64,000 nt of DNA from Coprobacter fastidiosus (GTDB lineage: Bacteria; Bacteroidota; Bacteroidia; Bacteroidales; Coprobacteraceae), in the NCBI RefSeq assembly GCF_030296935.1, contig NZ_AP028032.1, positions 2,170,001-2,234,000 of the forward strand, in the 5' to 3' direction. The notes under the pieces are model-generated. The model was not told the DNA's origin. It worked only from the letters and a program-made list of their open reading frames with translations, and made no database searches. Positions 8,014 through 17,208 of this stretch are shown piece by piece (position 1 is the first letter of the stretch; every line of letters begins with the position of its first letter). The position numbers and the translations under genes are program-made.

Positions 8014-10176
8014 TTAATCTTTGTTTTCTTTTTTCGAACGGTCACGTTTGTCTTGACGTTCGGGACGAGGTTGTAATGCTTTCATAGAAAGGCGGAACTT
8101 TCCGGTCTTTTTATCGATTTCGATCAACTTAACCGTAACCTCATCTCCTTCTTTAATTCCAGACTGTTCCATCGATTCAATGCGATCCCAGCTTATCTCC
8201 GAAATATGCAACAAACCGTCTTTTCCCGGCATAAACTCAATAAATGCACCAAAAGCAAGAATCGATTTTACTTTTCCGGTATAAACTTCCCCTTCTTCGG
8301 GAACAGCCACTATACCTTTGATTCTGGACAGAGCCGCATCGATAGACTCCCGGCAAGGTGCAGCAATCTCGATACGTCCGATATTATCCACTTCTTCAAT
8401 CGTAACAACAGCTCCTGTTGCTTCTTGAATTCCTTGAATAATTTTACCGCCCGGACCTATTACCGCACCGATCATATCTTTCGGAATAGTCAAAGTTTCG
8501 ATCCGCGGAGCATGAGGTTTCATGTCAGGACGCGGTTCTGGTATCGTTTCAAGAATTTTACCAAGTATATGCATACGACCTTCACGAGCTTGTGCTAAAG
8601 CCTTTTCAAGTACTTCATAAGAAAGTCCGTCAACTTTTATATCCATTTGGGTTGCCGTAATACCGTCTTTTGTACCTGTTACCTTAAAGTCCATGTCTCC
8701 AAGATGGTCTTCATCTCCAAGTATATCGGACAATATAGCAAATTTCACATTATCTTTATCCGTAATCAATCCCATAGCGATACCGGATACAGGCTTCTTG
8801 ATTTTAACCCCGGCATCCATCAATGCCAAAGTTCCGGCACAAACCGTTGCCATAGAAGAAGAGCCGTTTGATTCAAGAATATCCGACACGATACGAATCA
8901 CATAAGGATAGTCTTTAGGGATCATCCGTTTCAATGCACGATTTGCCAAATTACCATGACCGATTTCCCGACGGCCGACTCCTCTTTGCGCTTTAGCCTC
9001 ACCGGTAGAGAACGGAGGGAAATTATAATGAAGTAAGAAACGCTCACGAGTTTGGTCCAGCACATCGTCAACAATTTTCTCATCCAGTTTAGTACCCAAT
9101 GTCACTGTTGACAAAGATTGAGTTTCTCCACGTGTAAATACTGCCGATCCGTGAGGTCCTGGAAGATAATCCACCTCACACCAGATAGGACGAATTTGTG
9201 TCGTGGTACGACCGTCCAAACGTTTCCCTTCATCCAAAATACACCGACGAACAGCTTCTTTCTCGACATCATGATAATAGCGTTTTACCAAAGCTTCCTT
9301 TTCTGCGGCAGCCTCAGCATCCATCCCGGCAAGATACTCGGTTACGATAGCTTCAAAAGCTTCAGAACGAGCATGTTTATTCGCATTACCAGACTGTGCT
9401 ATAGCATAAGCCTTGTCATAACATTTTTCCCAAACATCCTTACGAAGTTCTTCGTCATTCACTTCATGGCAATAGGTACGTTTTACAGTAGAACCGACAG
9501 CTTCCGCCAATTCGATTTGCACCTGACACTGTTTCTTGATAGCTTCATGAGCGACTTTCATCGCTTCGAGCAATTCTGCTTCCGAAACTTCATCCATTTC
9601 TCCCTCTACCATCATGATATTTTCCATAGTCGCTCCTACCATAATATCGATATCGGCTTTTTCCAACTCTTCGAATGTAGGATTAATTTTAAATTGTCCG
9701 TCGATACGAGCAACACGAACTTCAGAGATAGGACCGTTAAACGGAATATCAGAAACGGCAAGAGCTGCTGATGCTGCCAATCCGGCTAATGCATCGGGCA
9801 TATCGTGACCGTCAGAAGAAAACATTATTATATTTACGAACGTATCTGCATGATAATTATCAGGGAACAAAGGACGTAATACACGGTCAACCAAACGTGC
9901 CGTCAAGATTTCATAATCCGAAGCACGGCCTTCTCTCTTTGTAAAACCTCCCGGGAAACGCCCGTAAGCTGAATATTTCTCTTTATACTCTACTTGTAAG
10001 GGCATAAAATCCACCCCTTCGCCGGCTTCCTGTGCCGACACTACGGTAGCCAAAAGCATGGTATTACCCATTCGGACTTCTACTGCCCCGTCAGCTTGTT
10101 TAGCCAATTTTCCAGTTTCGATCGTGATGGTTCTTCCATCTCCTAAATCGATCGTTTTCTTAATAGGATTAATCAT
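8014..10176 (-). CDS. pnp: polyribonucleotide nucleotidyltransferase
   Basis: Phosphorolytic 3'-5' exoribonuclease (PNPase), a trimer central to mRNA turnover. The 720 residues carry the full order: a first RNase PH domain with the RNA-contact loop [13 protein letters not shown] near 72-84, the linking helical domain, a second RNase PH domain with [20 protein letters not shown] and the phosphate/metal region [18 protein letters not shown], a KH domain ([20 protein letters not shown]) and an S1 domain ([20 protein letters not shown]). The tail is lysine rich. It is monocistronic with a -7 box at 10214-10221. Confidence 0.97.
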   Translation of the reverse strand: MINPIKKTIDLGDGRTITIETGKLAKQADGAVEVRMGNTMLLATVVSAQEAGEGVDFMPLQVEYKEKYSAYGRFPGGFTKREGRASDYEILTARLVDRVLRPLFPDNYHADTFVNIIMFSSDGHDMPDALAGLAASAALAVSDIPFNGPISEVRVARIDGQFKINPTFEELEKADIDIMVGATMENIMMVEGEMDEVSEAELLEAMKVAHEAIKKQCQVQIELAEAVGSTVKRTYCHEVNDEELRKDVWEKCYDKAYAIAQSGNANKHARSEAFEAIVTEYLAGMDAEAAAEKEALVKRYYHDVEKEAVRRCILDEGKRLDGRTTTQIRPIWCEVDYLPGPHGSAVFTRGETQSLSTVTLGTKLDEKIVDDVLDQTRERFLLHYNFPPFSTGEAKAQRGVGRREIGHGNLANRALKRMIPKDYPYVIRIVSDILESNGSSSMATVCAGTLALMDAGVKIKKPVSGIAMGLITDKDNVKFAILSDILGDEDHLGDMDFKVTGTKDGITATQMDIKVDGLSYEVLEKALAQAREGRMHILGKILETIPEPRPDMKPHAPRIETLTIPKDMIGAVIGPGGKIIQGIQEATGAVVTIEEVDNIGRIEIAAPCRESIDAALSRIKGIVAVPEEGEVYTGKVKSILAFGAFIEFMPGKDGLLHISEISWDRIESMEQSGIKEGDEVTVKLIEIDKKTGKFRLSMKALQPRPERQDKRDRSKKENKD

Positions 10177-10213
10177 AAAATTTTTTCTTGTTCACTTTCT
10201 TTCCAAATTCATG

Positions 10214-10242
10214 CAAAGATAATTAAAGTTTAAGTGCAACAA
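10214..10242 (-). promoter_or_regulatory. promoter of pnp
   Basis: Minus-strand TATCTTTG (10221-10214) is an exact -7 box, with a TTG (10242-10240) 18 bases upstream. Confidence 0.6.
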
Positions 10243-10356
10243 GGTGAAAATGAAAGAAAAATCTTATCGAACACTCTATTTTCACCTTTTATTACAGTAA
10301 AATCTCTATTTTGGGTCTTTAAATTTATAAAATGCGGTTTGTTCTATGAAAAAATA

Positions 10357-10364
10357 TATCTTTG
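10357..10364 (+). promoter_or_regulatory. -7 box for the DUF4369-type lipoprotein
   Basis: TATCTTTG is an exact -7 box 26 bases before the ATG at 10391. A TTTG at 10338-10341 is closer than the usual -33 spacing. Confidence 0.55.
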
Positions 10365-10390
10365 CAAAGAGAAAAGCATAAAAATATCTT

Positions 10391-11521
10391 ATGAAAAAGT
10401 ACCTTTATCTATTAACTGTTATCGTGACCTTTTCGGCTTGCCACCGCAATGATTTTACCGTAACGGGAAATGTTTCGGATGCAGAAGGAAAAACGCTCTA
10501 TTTCGAAGCTACGCAAATCGACAAAATCGTCACTTTGGATTCTATAAAATTGAAGTCGGACGGAAAGTTCACATTCTATGCCCCGAAAACCGAATTCCCC
10601 GAATTTTACAGATTACGCCTCGACAGTTCATATATCCACTTTGCCATAGATTCTACAGAAACCGTCACTTTTCAGACATCCGGCAAATCTTTTACGGATT
10701 ACTCTGTAGAAGGGTCGGAAGAAAATAAACAAATACAAGAAGTTTCTAAAGCAGGAAGTCTATTAAAAAATGAAGTTGATAAAATTTTAAGTAATACCGG
10801 AACTTCGGACAGCATCCGAATAGCAAACGCCAAAAGGTTATTAAACGCTCTCGATCAATACAAAAAAACGACCTTACCTATTATATACGGAAACCCCAAA
10901 TCAAAAGCCGCTTATTTTGCCATTTTCCAGCAAGTTAACGGAAACATAATTTTCGATCCGTTCGACAAAGAAGACAGTAAAGCCATCCGTGCCGTAGCAA
11001 ATGCGTACGATGTATATTATAAAGGCTCTCATCGAGCCAAGCAACTTTACAATATGGCCATAGCTTCTCTTCAAGCCGAACGACAACTAAAACAGCCGAC
11101 TTTGTTAGAACAAGCAAAAGAGGCATCTCTGATAGATATATCGTTGCCTGACATCAAAGGGAAACAACAGAAGTTATCAGATCTGAAAGGAAAAGTTGTT
11201 TTACTCGATTTTACAGCTTATCAAACCGATTATTCACCGGAATATAATATCTTACTTGCCAAAATATATAAACAATTCAGAGACAAAGGATTTGAAATTT
11301 ATCAAGTATCTTTAGACAATAATGAAAATTTCTGGAAAGTATCGGCATCAAATCTTCCATGGATATGCGTACGGGATGAGGCCAGCATCTACTCTACCGT
11401 AGCGAACTTATACAATGTAAAAAATCTTCCGAGCGCATTTCTTATCGACAGGACAGGTGCAATACAAAAACGGATAGCTTCAATAGAATCAATTTCAGGA
11501 GAGATTCAAAAACTCCTATAA
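10391..11521 (+). CDS. thioredoxin-fold lipoprotein without redox cysteines
   Basis: A 376-residue lipoprotein with lipobox TFSAC (Cys17) and an N-terminal DUF4369-like beta domain (about 20-105). A helical middle leads to a C-terminal thioredoxin-like domain (about 245-376: SLPDIKGKQQKLSDLKGKVV, then LPSAFLIDRTGAI). Where active members have WxxWCxxC this one reads DFTAYQTDYSPEYN, so both redox cysteines are missing. The fold suggests a periplasmic or outer-membrane role, but disulfide exchange is not expected. A similar protein lies at 55364-56482. Confidence 0.8.
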   Translation: MKKYLYLLTVIVTFSACHRNDFTVTGNVSDAEGKTLYFEATQIDKIVTLDSIKLKSDGKFTFYAPKTEFPEFYRLRLDSSYIHFAIDSTETVTFQTSGKSFTDYSVEGSEENKQIQEVSKAGSLLKNEVDKILSNTGTSDSIRIANAKRLLNALDQYKKTTLPIIYGNPKSKAAYFAIFQQVNGNIIFDPFDKEDSKAIRAVANAYDVYYKGSHRAKQLYNMAIASLQAERQLKQPTLLEQAKEASLIDISLPDIKGKQQKLSDLKGKVVLLDFTAYQTDYSPEYNILLAKIYKQFRDKGFEIYQVSLDNNENFWKVSASNLPWICVRDEASIYSTVANLYNVKNLPSAFLIDRTGAIQKRIASIESISGEIQKLL

Positions 11522-11579
11522 AGAATAGTTCTAAAATAAAAGTTTTATTCAGAGAAAGTTAGAAAGATTGTCGTTTTTA

Positions 11580-11610
11580 TTTGGAAAGTAAAAAAAAGAA
11601 CTTATCTTTG
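11580..11610 (+). promoter_or_regulatory. promoter of greA
   Basis: TTTG (11580-11583), a 19-base spacer and TATCTTTG (11603-11610) form a textbook Bacteroidetes promoter. It leaves a leader of about 100 bases containing a terminator-like hairpin. Confidence 0.75.
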
Positions 11611-11625
11611 CAATAGAGAACACAC

Positions 11626-11663
11626 AAAAAGGAGTTCCGGCTTAACAGCGGGAATTCTTTTTT
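11626..11663 (+). promoter_or_regulatory. terminator-like hairpin in the greA leader
   Basis: Arms 11626-11638 and 11651-11663 pair with two G-U wobbles; an extra GC/GC pair sits inside the loop, and the 3' arm ends in a run of T. It lies between the greA promoter and the ATG at 11720, so it can end transcription before the gene or stabilise a leader RNA. Confidence 0.6.
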
Positions 11664-11719
11664 GTTTTATAACACAGAAGACAAAACAATTAAAAATTAA
11701 ACTATAGGAGATCAAAATT

Positions 11720-12190
11720 ATGGCTATTGTTTATATGACCGAAGAAGGTTATAAAAAAATGCTTGAAGAGATTACTTTTCTCGAAACTGTAAAAAGGCCT
11801 GAAATATCAAGGCAAATCGCGGAAGCTCGTGATAAAGGCGACCTCTCGGAAAATGCGGAATATGATGCGGCAAAAGAGGCGCAAGGTCTATTGGAAATGA
11901 AAATCGCCCAATTAAAAGATAAAGTCGCAAATGCACGCATGATCGATGACACAAAACTGAACACTCATACCGTACAGATACTGAATAAGGTAAAAATAAA
12001 GAACACAAAAAATAACGCGGTTATGCAATATATGCTCGTATCGGAAAGCGAAGCAAATTTGAAAGAAGGAAAGATTGCCGTAAGCACACCGATAGGGAAA
12101 GGATTACTTGGAAAAAAAGTAGGAGATATTGCAGAAATACAAGTTCCATCAGGAATTATGACATTCGAAATTATCGATATATCGATTTAA
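11720..12190 (+). CDS. greA: transcription elongation factor GreA
   Basis: Rescues backtracked RNA polymerase by promoting transcript cleavage in the secondary channel. It has 156 residues: an N-terminal coiled coil whose tip carries Asp41 and Glu44 in GDLSENAEYDAAKE, and a C-terminal FKBP-like domain (VSTPIGKGLLGKKVGD). The start is set by MAIVYMTEEGYKK, the normal GreA beginning. It has its own promoter and leader hairpin and is followed by two hairpins before the HIT gene. Confidence 0.96.
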   Translation: MAIVYMTEEGYKKMLEEITFLETVKRPEISRQIAEARDKGDLSENAEYDAAKEAQGLLEMKIAQLKDKVANARMIDDTKLNTHTVQILNKVKIKNTKNNAVMQYMLVSESEANLKEGKIAVSTPIGKGLLGKKVGDIAEIQVPSGIMTFEIIDISI

Positions 12191-12194
12191 AATG

Positions 12195-12233
12195 GAACGA
12201 CACCTCGGGTTTGATGCCCGGACGGTGTCGTTC
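12195..12233 (+). terminator. first hairpin after greA
   Basis: GAACGACACC (12195-12204) pairs with GGTGTCGTTC (12224-12233), and an inner CGGG/CCCG adds to the stem. Only a short T stretch follows. Confidence 0.6.
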
Positions 12234-12244
12234 TTGCTATACAG

Positions 12245-12296
12245 ACTGCCCCTGCGTACATATCCTATAGTTTACCGTACGTTGCGGGCAGTTTTT
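12245..12296 (+). terminator. second hairpin after greA
   Basis: ACTGCCC (12245-12251) pairs with GGGCAGT (12286-12292), with GTAC/GTAC inside and a T run at 12292-12296. It is 31 bases before the HIT gene start, so it could serve as a terminator or as a leader element of that gene. Confidence 0.6.
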
Positions 12297-12327
12297 CAAA
12301 AAATACTTAATTCAAATAAATATAACT

Positions 12328-12723
12328 ATGCCAACTATTTTCAGTCGTATCGTAGCAGGTGAGATTCCATGTTACAAAATTGCCGAAGACGAGAAATATT
12401 TTGCATTTCTCGATATCAATCCTTTAGCAGAAGGTCATACATTAGTCATTCCCAAGGCAGAAGGAGATTACATATTCGACATGTCAGACGAAGATTATTC
12501 AGGACTGACCTTATTTGCAAAGAAAGTTGCCAAGGCTATCGAAAAAGCGATTCCCTGTAAACGTGTAGGAGTAGCCGTTATGGGATTGGAAGTCCCGCAT
12601 ACCCACATTCATCTAATCCCTATTAACAAGGAAACAGACATGTACTTCTCAAAGGAGAAGTTAAAAGTATCTTCTGAAAAAATGGAAAAAATAGCAGCTT
12701 CTATCGCTTCAAAAATAAAATAG
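12328..12723 (+). CDS. HIT family protein
   Basis: Histidine-triad nucleotide hydrolase-like protein of the Hint/PKCI branch, 131 residues. The triad is His91-x-His93-x-His95 in VPHTHIHLIP; the N-terminal IFSRIVAGEIPCYKIAED is typical. Family members hydrolyse nucleoside phosphoramidates; the physiological substrate in Bacteroidetes is not established. It lies between strong hairpins on both sides and is probably its own unit. Confidence 0.92.
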   Translation: MPTIFSRIVAGEIPCYKIAEDEKYFAFLDINPLAEGHTLVIPKAEGDYIFDMSDEDYSGLTLFAKKVAKAIEKAIPCKRVGVAVMGLEVPHTHIHLIPINKETDMYFSKEKLKVSSEKMEKIAASIASKIK

Positions 12724-12806
12724 TCCGTTTAAACGGAAATTTGCATTCGAATCACGCAATCATTCAAAAAAGCATTACCAATATATACAAGAAGCTAACC
12801 CAATTG

Positions 12807-12844
12807 AAAAAGCCGGTTTCATCTCATAACAAACCGGCTTTTTT
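12807..12844 (+). terminator. terminator of the HIT gene
   Basis: AGCCGGTTT (12811-12819) pairs with AAACCGGCT (12831-12839), extended by A/T pairs and followed by T's. Confidence 0.8.
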
Positions 12845-12956
12845 ACTTTCCAATATAGCAAACCCACAATTTTTTTATAAATTCACATCGTCACTCTCAA
12901 AGGTCATATACTAATAACATCAGACTAACAATAATAGAATTTTATACATCAAGATA

Positions 12957-13532
12957 ATGAAAGACATAATAAATACACGCTGTGGCTGGGCAGGAACAGA
13001 TGAGCTATATATAAAATATCATGACGAAGAATGGGGCAGGCTTGTTACCGATGATAAAACATTATTTGAATTTCTGGTTCTTGAAAGTGCCCAAGCCGGA
13101 TTGGCATGGATTACCATTCTCAGAAAACGAGAAGGATACAAAAAAGCTTTTCATCACTTTGACGTAGAACAAGTTGCACGCATGACTTCAGAAGACATAG
13201 AACAACTAATGCAATTTGACGGCATTATACGAAACCGTCTAAAAATCAAATCTACAATTACAAATGCAAAACTTTTTCTCACCATACAGAAAGAGTTCGG
13301 GAGCTTTTATAATTATATATTATCATTCTTCCCTGATAAAAAACCGATAATTAACAAATTCAAGTCATTAAGTGAAATACCCGTGTCGTCTCCCGAATCT
13401 GATGCAATGAGCAAAGACATGAAAAAACGGGGATTCAAATTCTTCGGAACTACTATTTGCTACGCTTATCTACAAGCGACAGGATTCATCAACGATCACC
13501 TGACAGACTGTATTTGTCGAAAAAATAAATAA
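12957..13532 (+). CDS. tag: DNA-3-methyladenine glycosylase I
   Basis: Base-excision repair enzyme that removes 3-methyladenine. The 191 residues fit TagI. The zinc ligands are all present: Cys9 (RCGW), His22 (YHDEEWG), His181 and Cys185 (NDHLTDC). Glu43 in LESAQAGLAW corresponds to the base-recognition Glu. It lies 57 bases before the DUF418 gene and may be co-transcribed with it. Confidence 0.95.
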   Translation: MKDIINTRCGWAGTDELYIKYHDEEWGRLVTDDKTLFEFLVLESAQAGLAWITILRKREGYKKAFHHFDVEQVARMTSEDIEQLMQFDGIIRNRLKIKSTITNAKLFLTIQKEFGSFYNYILSFFPDKKPIINKFKSLSEIPVSSPESDAMSKDMKKRGFKFFGTTICYAYLQATGFINDHLTDCICRKNK

Positions 13533-13589
13533 AGATGATACAAATAAAATTTCAATTCGCATAATATTAAAATTACCGACAAATCATAC

Positions 13590-14768
13590 ATGGAACAGCT
13601 CATCAACAAAAATTCTCGTATTGAAGTCGTAGATGCTCTACGAGGATTTGCAGTAATGGCAATCATCTTGGTTCATAATCTGGAACATTTCATTTTTCCG
13701 GTTTATCCGACCGACTCGCCAAACTGGTTGAATATCTTAGATCAAGGTATATTCAACGGAATTTTTTCTCTTTTTGCGGGAAAAGCCTATGCCATCTTCG
13801 CTCTTTTGTTCGGATTTACATTCTACATACAAACCAACAATCAAAGAAAACGGGGTAAAGATTTCGGCTATCGTTTCCTCTGGCGTTTAATATTGTTAGT
13901 CGGTTTCGCAACATTAAATGCAGCCTTTTTCCCGGCAGGAGATGTCTTACTGTTATTCGTAGTGACAGGACCGATATTATTTTTTACACGAAATTGGAGT
14001 AACAAAGCCATTATCATAACCTCTGTCATTTTTCTGTTGCAACCCATCGAATGGTATCATTATATCGCCAATCTGATAAACCCGACACACCGGTTGCCTA
14101 ACCTCAAAGTAGGCGAAATGTATGCAGAAGTAGCAGAATATATAAAAGGCGGAAATTTTTGGGATTTCATCTTAGGAAACATCACATTAGGACAAAAAGC
14201 CAGTTTGTTATGGGCCATAAACGCAGGACGCTTTTTCCAAACAGCAGGATTATTTCTATTAGGTTTCTATATCGGCAAAAAGCAACTTTTCGTTTCTTCC
14301 GAAAAAAATCTCCATTTCTGGGTAAAGATACTGATTGTCTCCGCTATTGCATTTGCACCTTTATATACATTGAAAGATCTTATTATGGACAATACTCCAA
14401 TCATACGACAAACAGCAGGAACGGCATTTGACATGTGGCAAAAATTAGCCTTTACTCTGGTCTTGGTAGCATCTTTCATACTTCTTTACCAAAACAAGAA
14501 GTTTCATAATAGGGTCAACAATTTATGTTTTTATGGTAGAATGAGCCTTACCAATTACATCGCCCAATCTATAATAGGAGCAATTATTTATTTTCCATTT
14601 GGCTTGTACCTCGCACCATATTGCGGATATACAGTTAGTTTATTAATCGGATTTTTTACATTCCTATTGCAAGTAAAGTTCTGCAAATGGTGGTTGTCGA
14701 AACATAAACAAGGGCCATTAGAACTTATTTGGCACAAATGGACTTGGTTGGGCGTAAATAAGCAATAA
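13590..14768 (+). CDS. DUF418 family membrane protein
   Basis: Polytopic inner-membrane protein of 392 residues. It opens with the acyltransferase-3-like motif IEVVDALRGFAVMAIILVHN and ends with the DUF418 block (FYGRMSLTNYIAQS, then GPLELIWHKWTW). About ten hydrophobic segments are visible. The family is related to YeiB; the function is unknown, and transfer of an acyl group is inferred only from the N-terminal similarity. It is followed by the convergent acyltransferase gene. Confidence 0.85.
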   Translation: MEQLINKNSRIEVVDALRGFAVMAIILVHNLEHFIFPVYPTDSPNWLNILDQGIFNGIFSLFAGKAYAIFALLFGFTFYIQTNNQRKRGKDFGYRFLWRLILLVGFATLNAAFFPAGDVLLLFVVTGPILFFTRNWSNKAIIITSVIFLLQPIEWYHYIANLINPTHRLPNLKVGEMYAEVAEYIKGGNFWDFILGNITLGQKASLLWAINAGRFFQTAGLFLLGFYIGKKQLFVSSEKNLHFWVKILIVSAIAFAPLYTLKDLIMDNTPIIRQTAGTAFDMWQKLAFTLVLVASFILLYQNKKFHNRVNNLCFYGRMSLTNYIAQSIIGAIIYFPFGLYLAPYCGYTVSLLIGFFTFLLQVKFCKWWLSKHKQGPLELIWHKWTWLGVNKQ

Positions 14769-14912
14769 CGGATAAACTAGAGAAGCAACATCAAGAACTA
14801 TATTGCCAAAGCGAACCAAATGCCTGTTTAAAATTTCTTGCATCGTAGCATTGAGAAAAATGCAAAAAGAGCAGCTCGATTTTATCCAGTCGTTATCCTA
14901 AAAAAACAATCG

Positions 14913-16058
14913 TTATTTTTTAGATAAAAATCTCTTGCTCAACCATCTTCTTATAGGCTCGTCATATAACTTCAGGCAAAGATACGCGAGCAAAATATTT
15001 CCGAAAAAAAGTAACAAAACTACCGGCCACACTTGCCCAAATGTCAGATCATTATTCCACACCCATGCATAAAAAAGGTACATAAAAGGATAATGAACAA
15101 TATACACAGGGTAAGATATATCTCCAAAAAACTTACATATTTTTAATGTCCATTTATCTGTTGTTTTACCAGATGCTCCCCAATAGACCAATAACGGAAA
15201 AAGCAAAATAGCACACACCGAATCATAAATACCATTTATCCACGAAAATTCTTTATTACCGACATACGGGACAGAGAGTAATACGGCAATCACCAAACTA
15301 CAAATCCAGAAAGCGCCTCTGATTTTAACTGGTTTGAAGACTCGAGACATAAGCAAACCTGCGGAAAACGAAAACATCAAACGTAAAAAACCTCCGATCA
15401 GATTATAATCCAGAAGTGTCCAACCTACTCCTAAATGTCCATAACCCGAAAGGCCGGAGATCGCAAATGCAGCTAATCCGATTCCGGACAATGAAACAAG
15501 CAAAGCAAGTGACTTGGTAGACAATCGACGAATAAATAAAGCATACAGGATATTTCCTATATACTCAAAAAACAAAGACCAGCTCGGACCATTTAAAGGA
15601 TACATCTCTCCATTTCCCCGAACTTCTACCTTCGAACCGGGTATTGCTGGGATAAGAAAAAGATTGAGTAGCATAGCAAGCATTAACACTGATAAAGAGA
15701 CTTGCGAGCCATCCCATTTTTCGCTACCTTGTATATAAAATGTACAAGCTCCTAAAATAGCCCCCATAACAACCATCGGATGCAGACGAATCAACCGGCG
15801 TTTCACAAAATCCTTCACTGTCATTGTCATCTTCCAACGATCGTCATAAGCATATCCTATAACGAACCCCGACAGAATAAAAAAGAAATCGACAGCTAAA
15901 TATCCATGATTAAATTTCTGATCTATGGGACTTGTTGCAAAAGCTTCAAAAACATGATACCATATCACCAAAAGAGCTGCGACACCCCTTAATCCATCAA
16001 GAAGTTCATAATGAGGTTTTGAATCTGAAAATGCAGAAGAAGATAATGTTTTTTGCAT
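14913..16058 (-). CDS. membrane acyltransferase (OafA/YrhL-like)
   Basis: Acyltransferase family 3 integral membrane protein, 381 residues with about ten transmembrane segments. The motif YELLDGLRGVAALLVIWYHV includes His35, the proposed catalytic residue; FFILSGFVIGYAYDDRW and RRLIRLHPMVV follow. Members O-acetylate or succinylate surface glycans, peptidoglycan or glycolipids; the substrate here is unknown. A complete small inverted-repeat element (16085-16258) ends 26 bases upstream of its start and may carry or displace its promoter. Confidence 0.88.
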   Translation of the reverse strand: MQKTLSSSAFSDSKPHYELLDGLRGVAALLVIWYHVFEAFATSPIDQKFNHGYLAVDFFFILSGFVIGYAYDDRWKMTMTVKDFVKRRLIRLHPMVVMGAILGACTFYIQGSEKWDGSQVSLSVLMLAMLLNLFLIPAIPGSKVEVRGNGEMYPLNGPSWSLFFEYIGNILYALFIRRLSTKSLALLVSLSGIGLAAFAISGLSGYGHLGVGWTLLDYNLIGGFLRLMFSFSAGLLMSRVFKPVKIRGAFWICSLVIAVLLSVPYVGNKEFSWINGIYDSVCAILLFPLLVYWGASGKTTDKWTLKICKFFGDISYPVYIVHYPFMYLFYAWVWNNDLTFGQVWPVVLLLFFGNILLAYLCLKLYDEPIRRWLSKRFLSKK

Positions 16059-16084
16059 ATATATTTAGAATTTAAGTTTTACTT

Positions 16085-16258
16085 AGAGCCTGTATAAACT
16101 TTCCGACAAAAAATATTGTCAGGTCATTTTTGTGTTTTCTTCTGATCTTTTTTCCTGTTTTCACTTGTCAGATAGCCCACTATCAACCTCGTAAACACAG
16201 AAAAACATCCTCAAAAGAAACTCTCAAGCCTGGCCCGAATAAAATTCAGACAGGCTCT
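16085..16258 (+). mobile_element. complete AGAGCCTGTC element (MITE-like), copy A
   Basis: A 174-base element bounded by AGAGCCTGTATAAACTTT on the left and the inverted AAAATTCAGACAGGCTCT on the right (16241-16258). No coding sequence is recognisable inside. The left 95 bases match copies near 5463, 40029 and 51095. Termini plus lack of a gene suggest a non-autonomous miniature transposon; a clear target duplication was not found. Confidence 0.65.
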
Positions 16259-16340
16259 TTGGCTCTGACAATCAGAGTTCAAAATTACGATATTTATATC
16301 GTATTTCGATTGTCCTACATCAAATTCGCCTTCTTAAATA

Positions 16341-16904
16341 TCATTTTTGGGCTCTAAGTCGACTCAATGTCGGGAGAGTTATACCCAAATAAGAAGCGAC
16401 ATACCCCAATTGTACCCGCTGGTATATATGAGGAAATTGACGCTTGAATTCTTCATACCGCTCTTTTGCAGACAATGTAAGACGATCTTTGTGCGAACGA
16501 TGTAAACGTCGATACTCATTTTGATGAATAATCCTACCCCAATTAGCCAATTCTATATTGGTCCGAAAAAGATGCAACAAATCATCCAATGATATTTTAT
16601 AGGTCACGACATTCTCAAGAGTCTCCACAAACTCTTCACTCATTCTATTATAATAAAGTTCATCCATACTGAATACAATACCTCCTTCGCAAGAAAAAGA
16701 CGTGGTTATCTCTTCCCCGTTCACCAACCAAAAAGAACGGGTCGCTCCTTCTTCAATAAAATAAGCGAACTTACAGAAACTATCAGCTTTTATCAACTGA
16801 AATCTTTTAGGGAAACGGCATAATTCCACATGTTTCTTCAAAATACATATGGTATCGTCAGAAATAGGATACAAAGATCTCATCTGATTGATTACATTTT
16901 TCAT
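16341..16904 (-). CDS. Crp/Fnr family transcriptional regulator
   Basis: 187-residue protein with a cyclic-nucleotide-binding-like beta roll (about 28-115: FPKRFQLIKADSFCKFAYFI, then GGIVFSMDEL) and a short C-terminal helix-turn-helix (VQLGYVASYLGITLPTLSRL). Bacteroidetes have many such members; the ligand cannot be predicted. No cysteine cluster of FNR type is present. It lies in the same direction as the acyltransferase, separated by the repeat element. Confidence 0.85.
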   Translation of the reverse strand: MKNVINQMRSLYPISDDTICILKKHVELCRFPKRFQLIKADSFCKFAYFIEEGATRSFWLVNGEEITTSFSCEGGIVFSMDELYYNRMSEEFVETLENVVTYKISLDDLLHLFRTNIELANWGRIIHQNEYRRLHRSHKDRLTLSAKERYEEFKRQFPHIYQRVQLGYVASYLGITLPTLSRLRAQK

Positions 16905-16947
16905 AAATACTTAATACAAGGTAAACAAAGAGATATTATTCAATAGA

Positions 16948-16955
16948 CAAAAATA
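16948..16955 (-). promoter_or_regulatory. -7 box of the Crp-like regulator
   Basis: Minus-strand TATTTTTG is an exact -7 box about 44 bases before the ATG. The rest of the 304-base gap 16905-17208 is A/T rich and ends in the terminator of the next gene. Confidence 0.5.
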
Positions 16956-17151
16956 AACAAAATGTCTGTTAATCATTTCAGAAAAAAGATAACATAAATT
17001 TTGTCTGAAAAACAAGAGGCCTTTTATACCATATTTTCTGCCGAACATTCGCCATCTGCCTACAGTAAATCCCGAATTGTTTGAAATCTTTAAACTCTTG
17101 AATAACTTTTATCCATTAACATCTTGAACAAAAAGTAATACGACTTCAAAT

Positions 17152-17182
17152 AAAAAAGAGTACCCGAATATTCGGGTACTCT
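17152..17182 (-). terminator. terminator of the TPR lipoprotein gene
   Basis: A perfect 26-base palindrome (17157-17182, centre CCGAATATTCGG) followed on the minus strand by six T's, 27 bases after the stop. Confidence 0.85.
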
Positions 17183-17208
17183 TCTTGTTTAATAAGAAAA
17201 CACTCTTT

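Noticed and set aside
10234-10452. 72-codon open frame overlapping the start of the 10391 lipoprotein
   Set aside because: It covers both divergent -7 boxes and has no recognisable sequence.
14820-14842. possible eighth copy of the dispersed repeat (GCCTGTTTAAAATTTC)
   Set aside because: Only about 16 bases are similar, with nothing further to support membership.
16130-16357. 75-codon open frame on the + strand
   Set aside because: It lies mostly inside the inverted-repeat element and resembles no protein; treated as chance.
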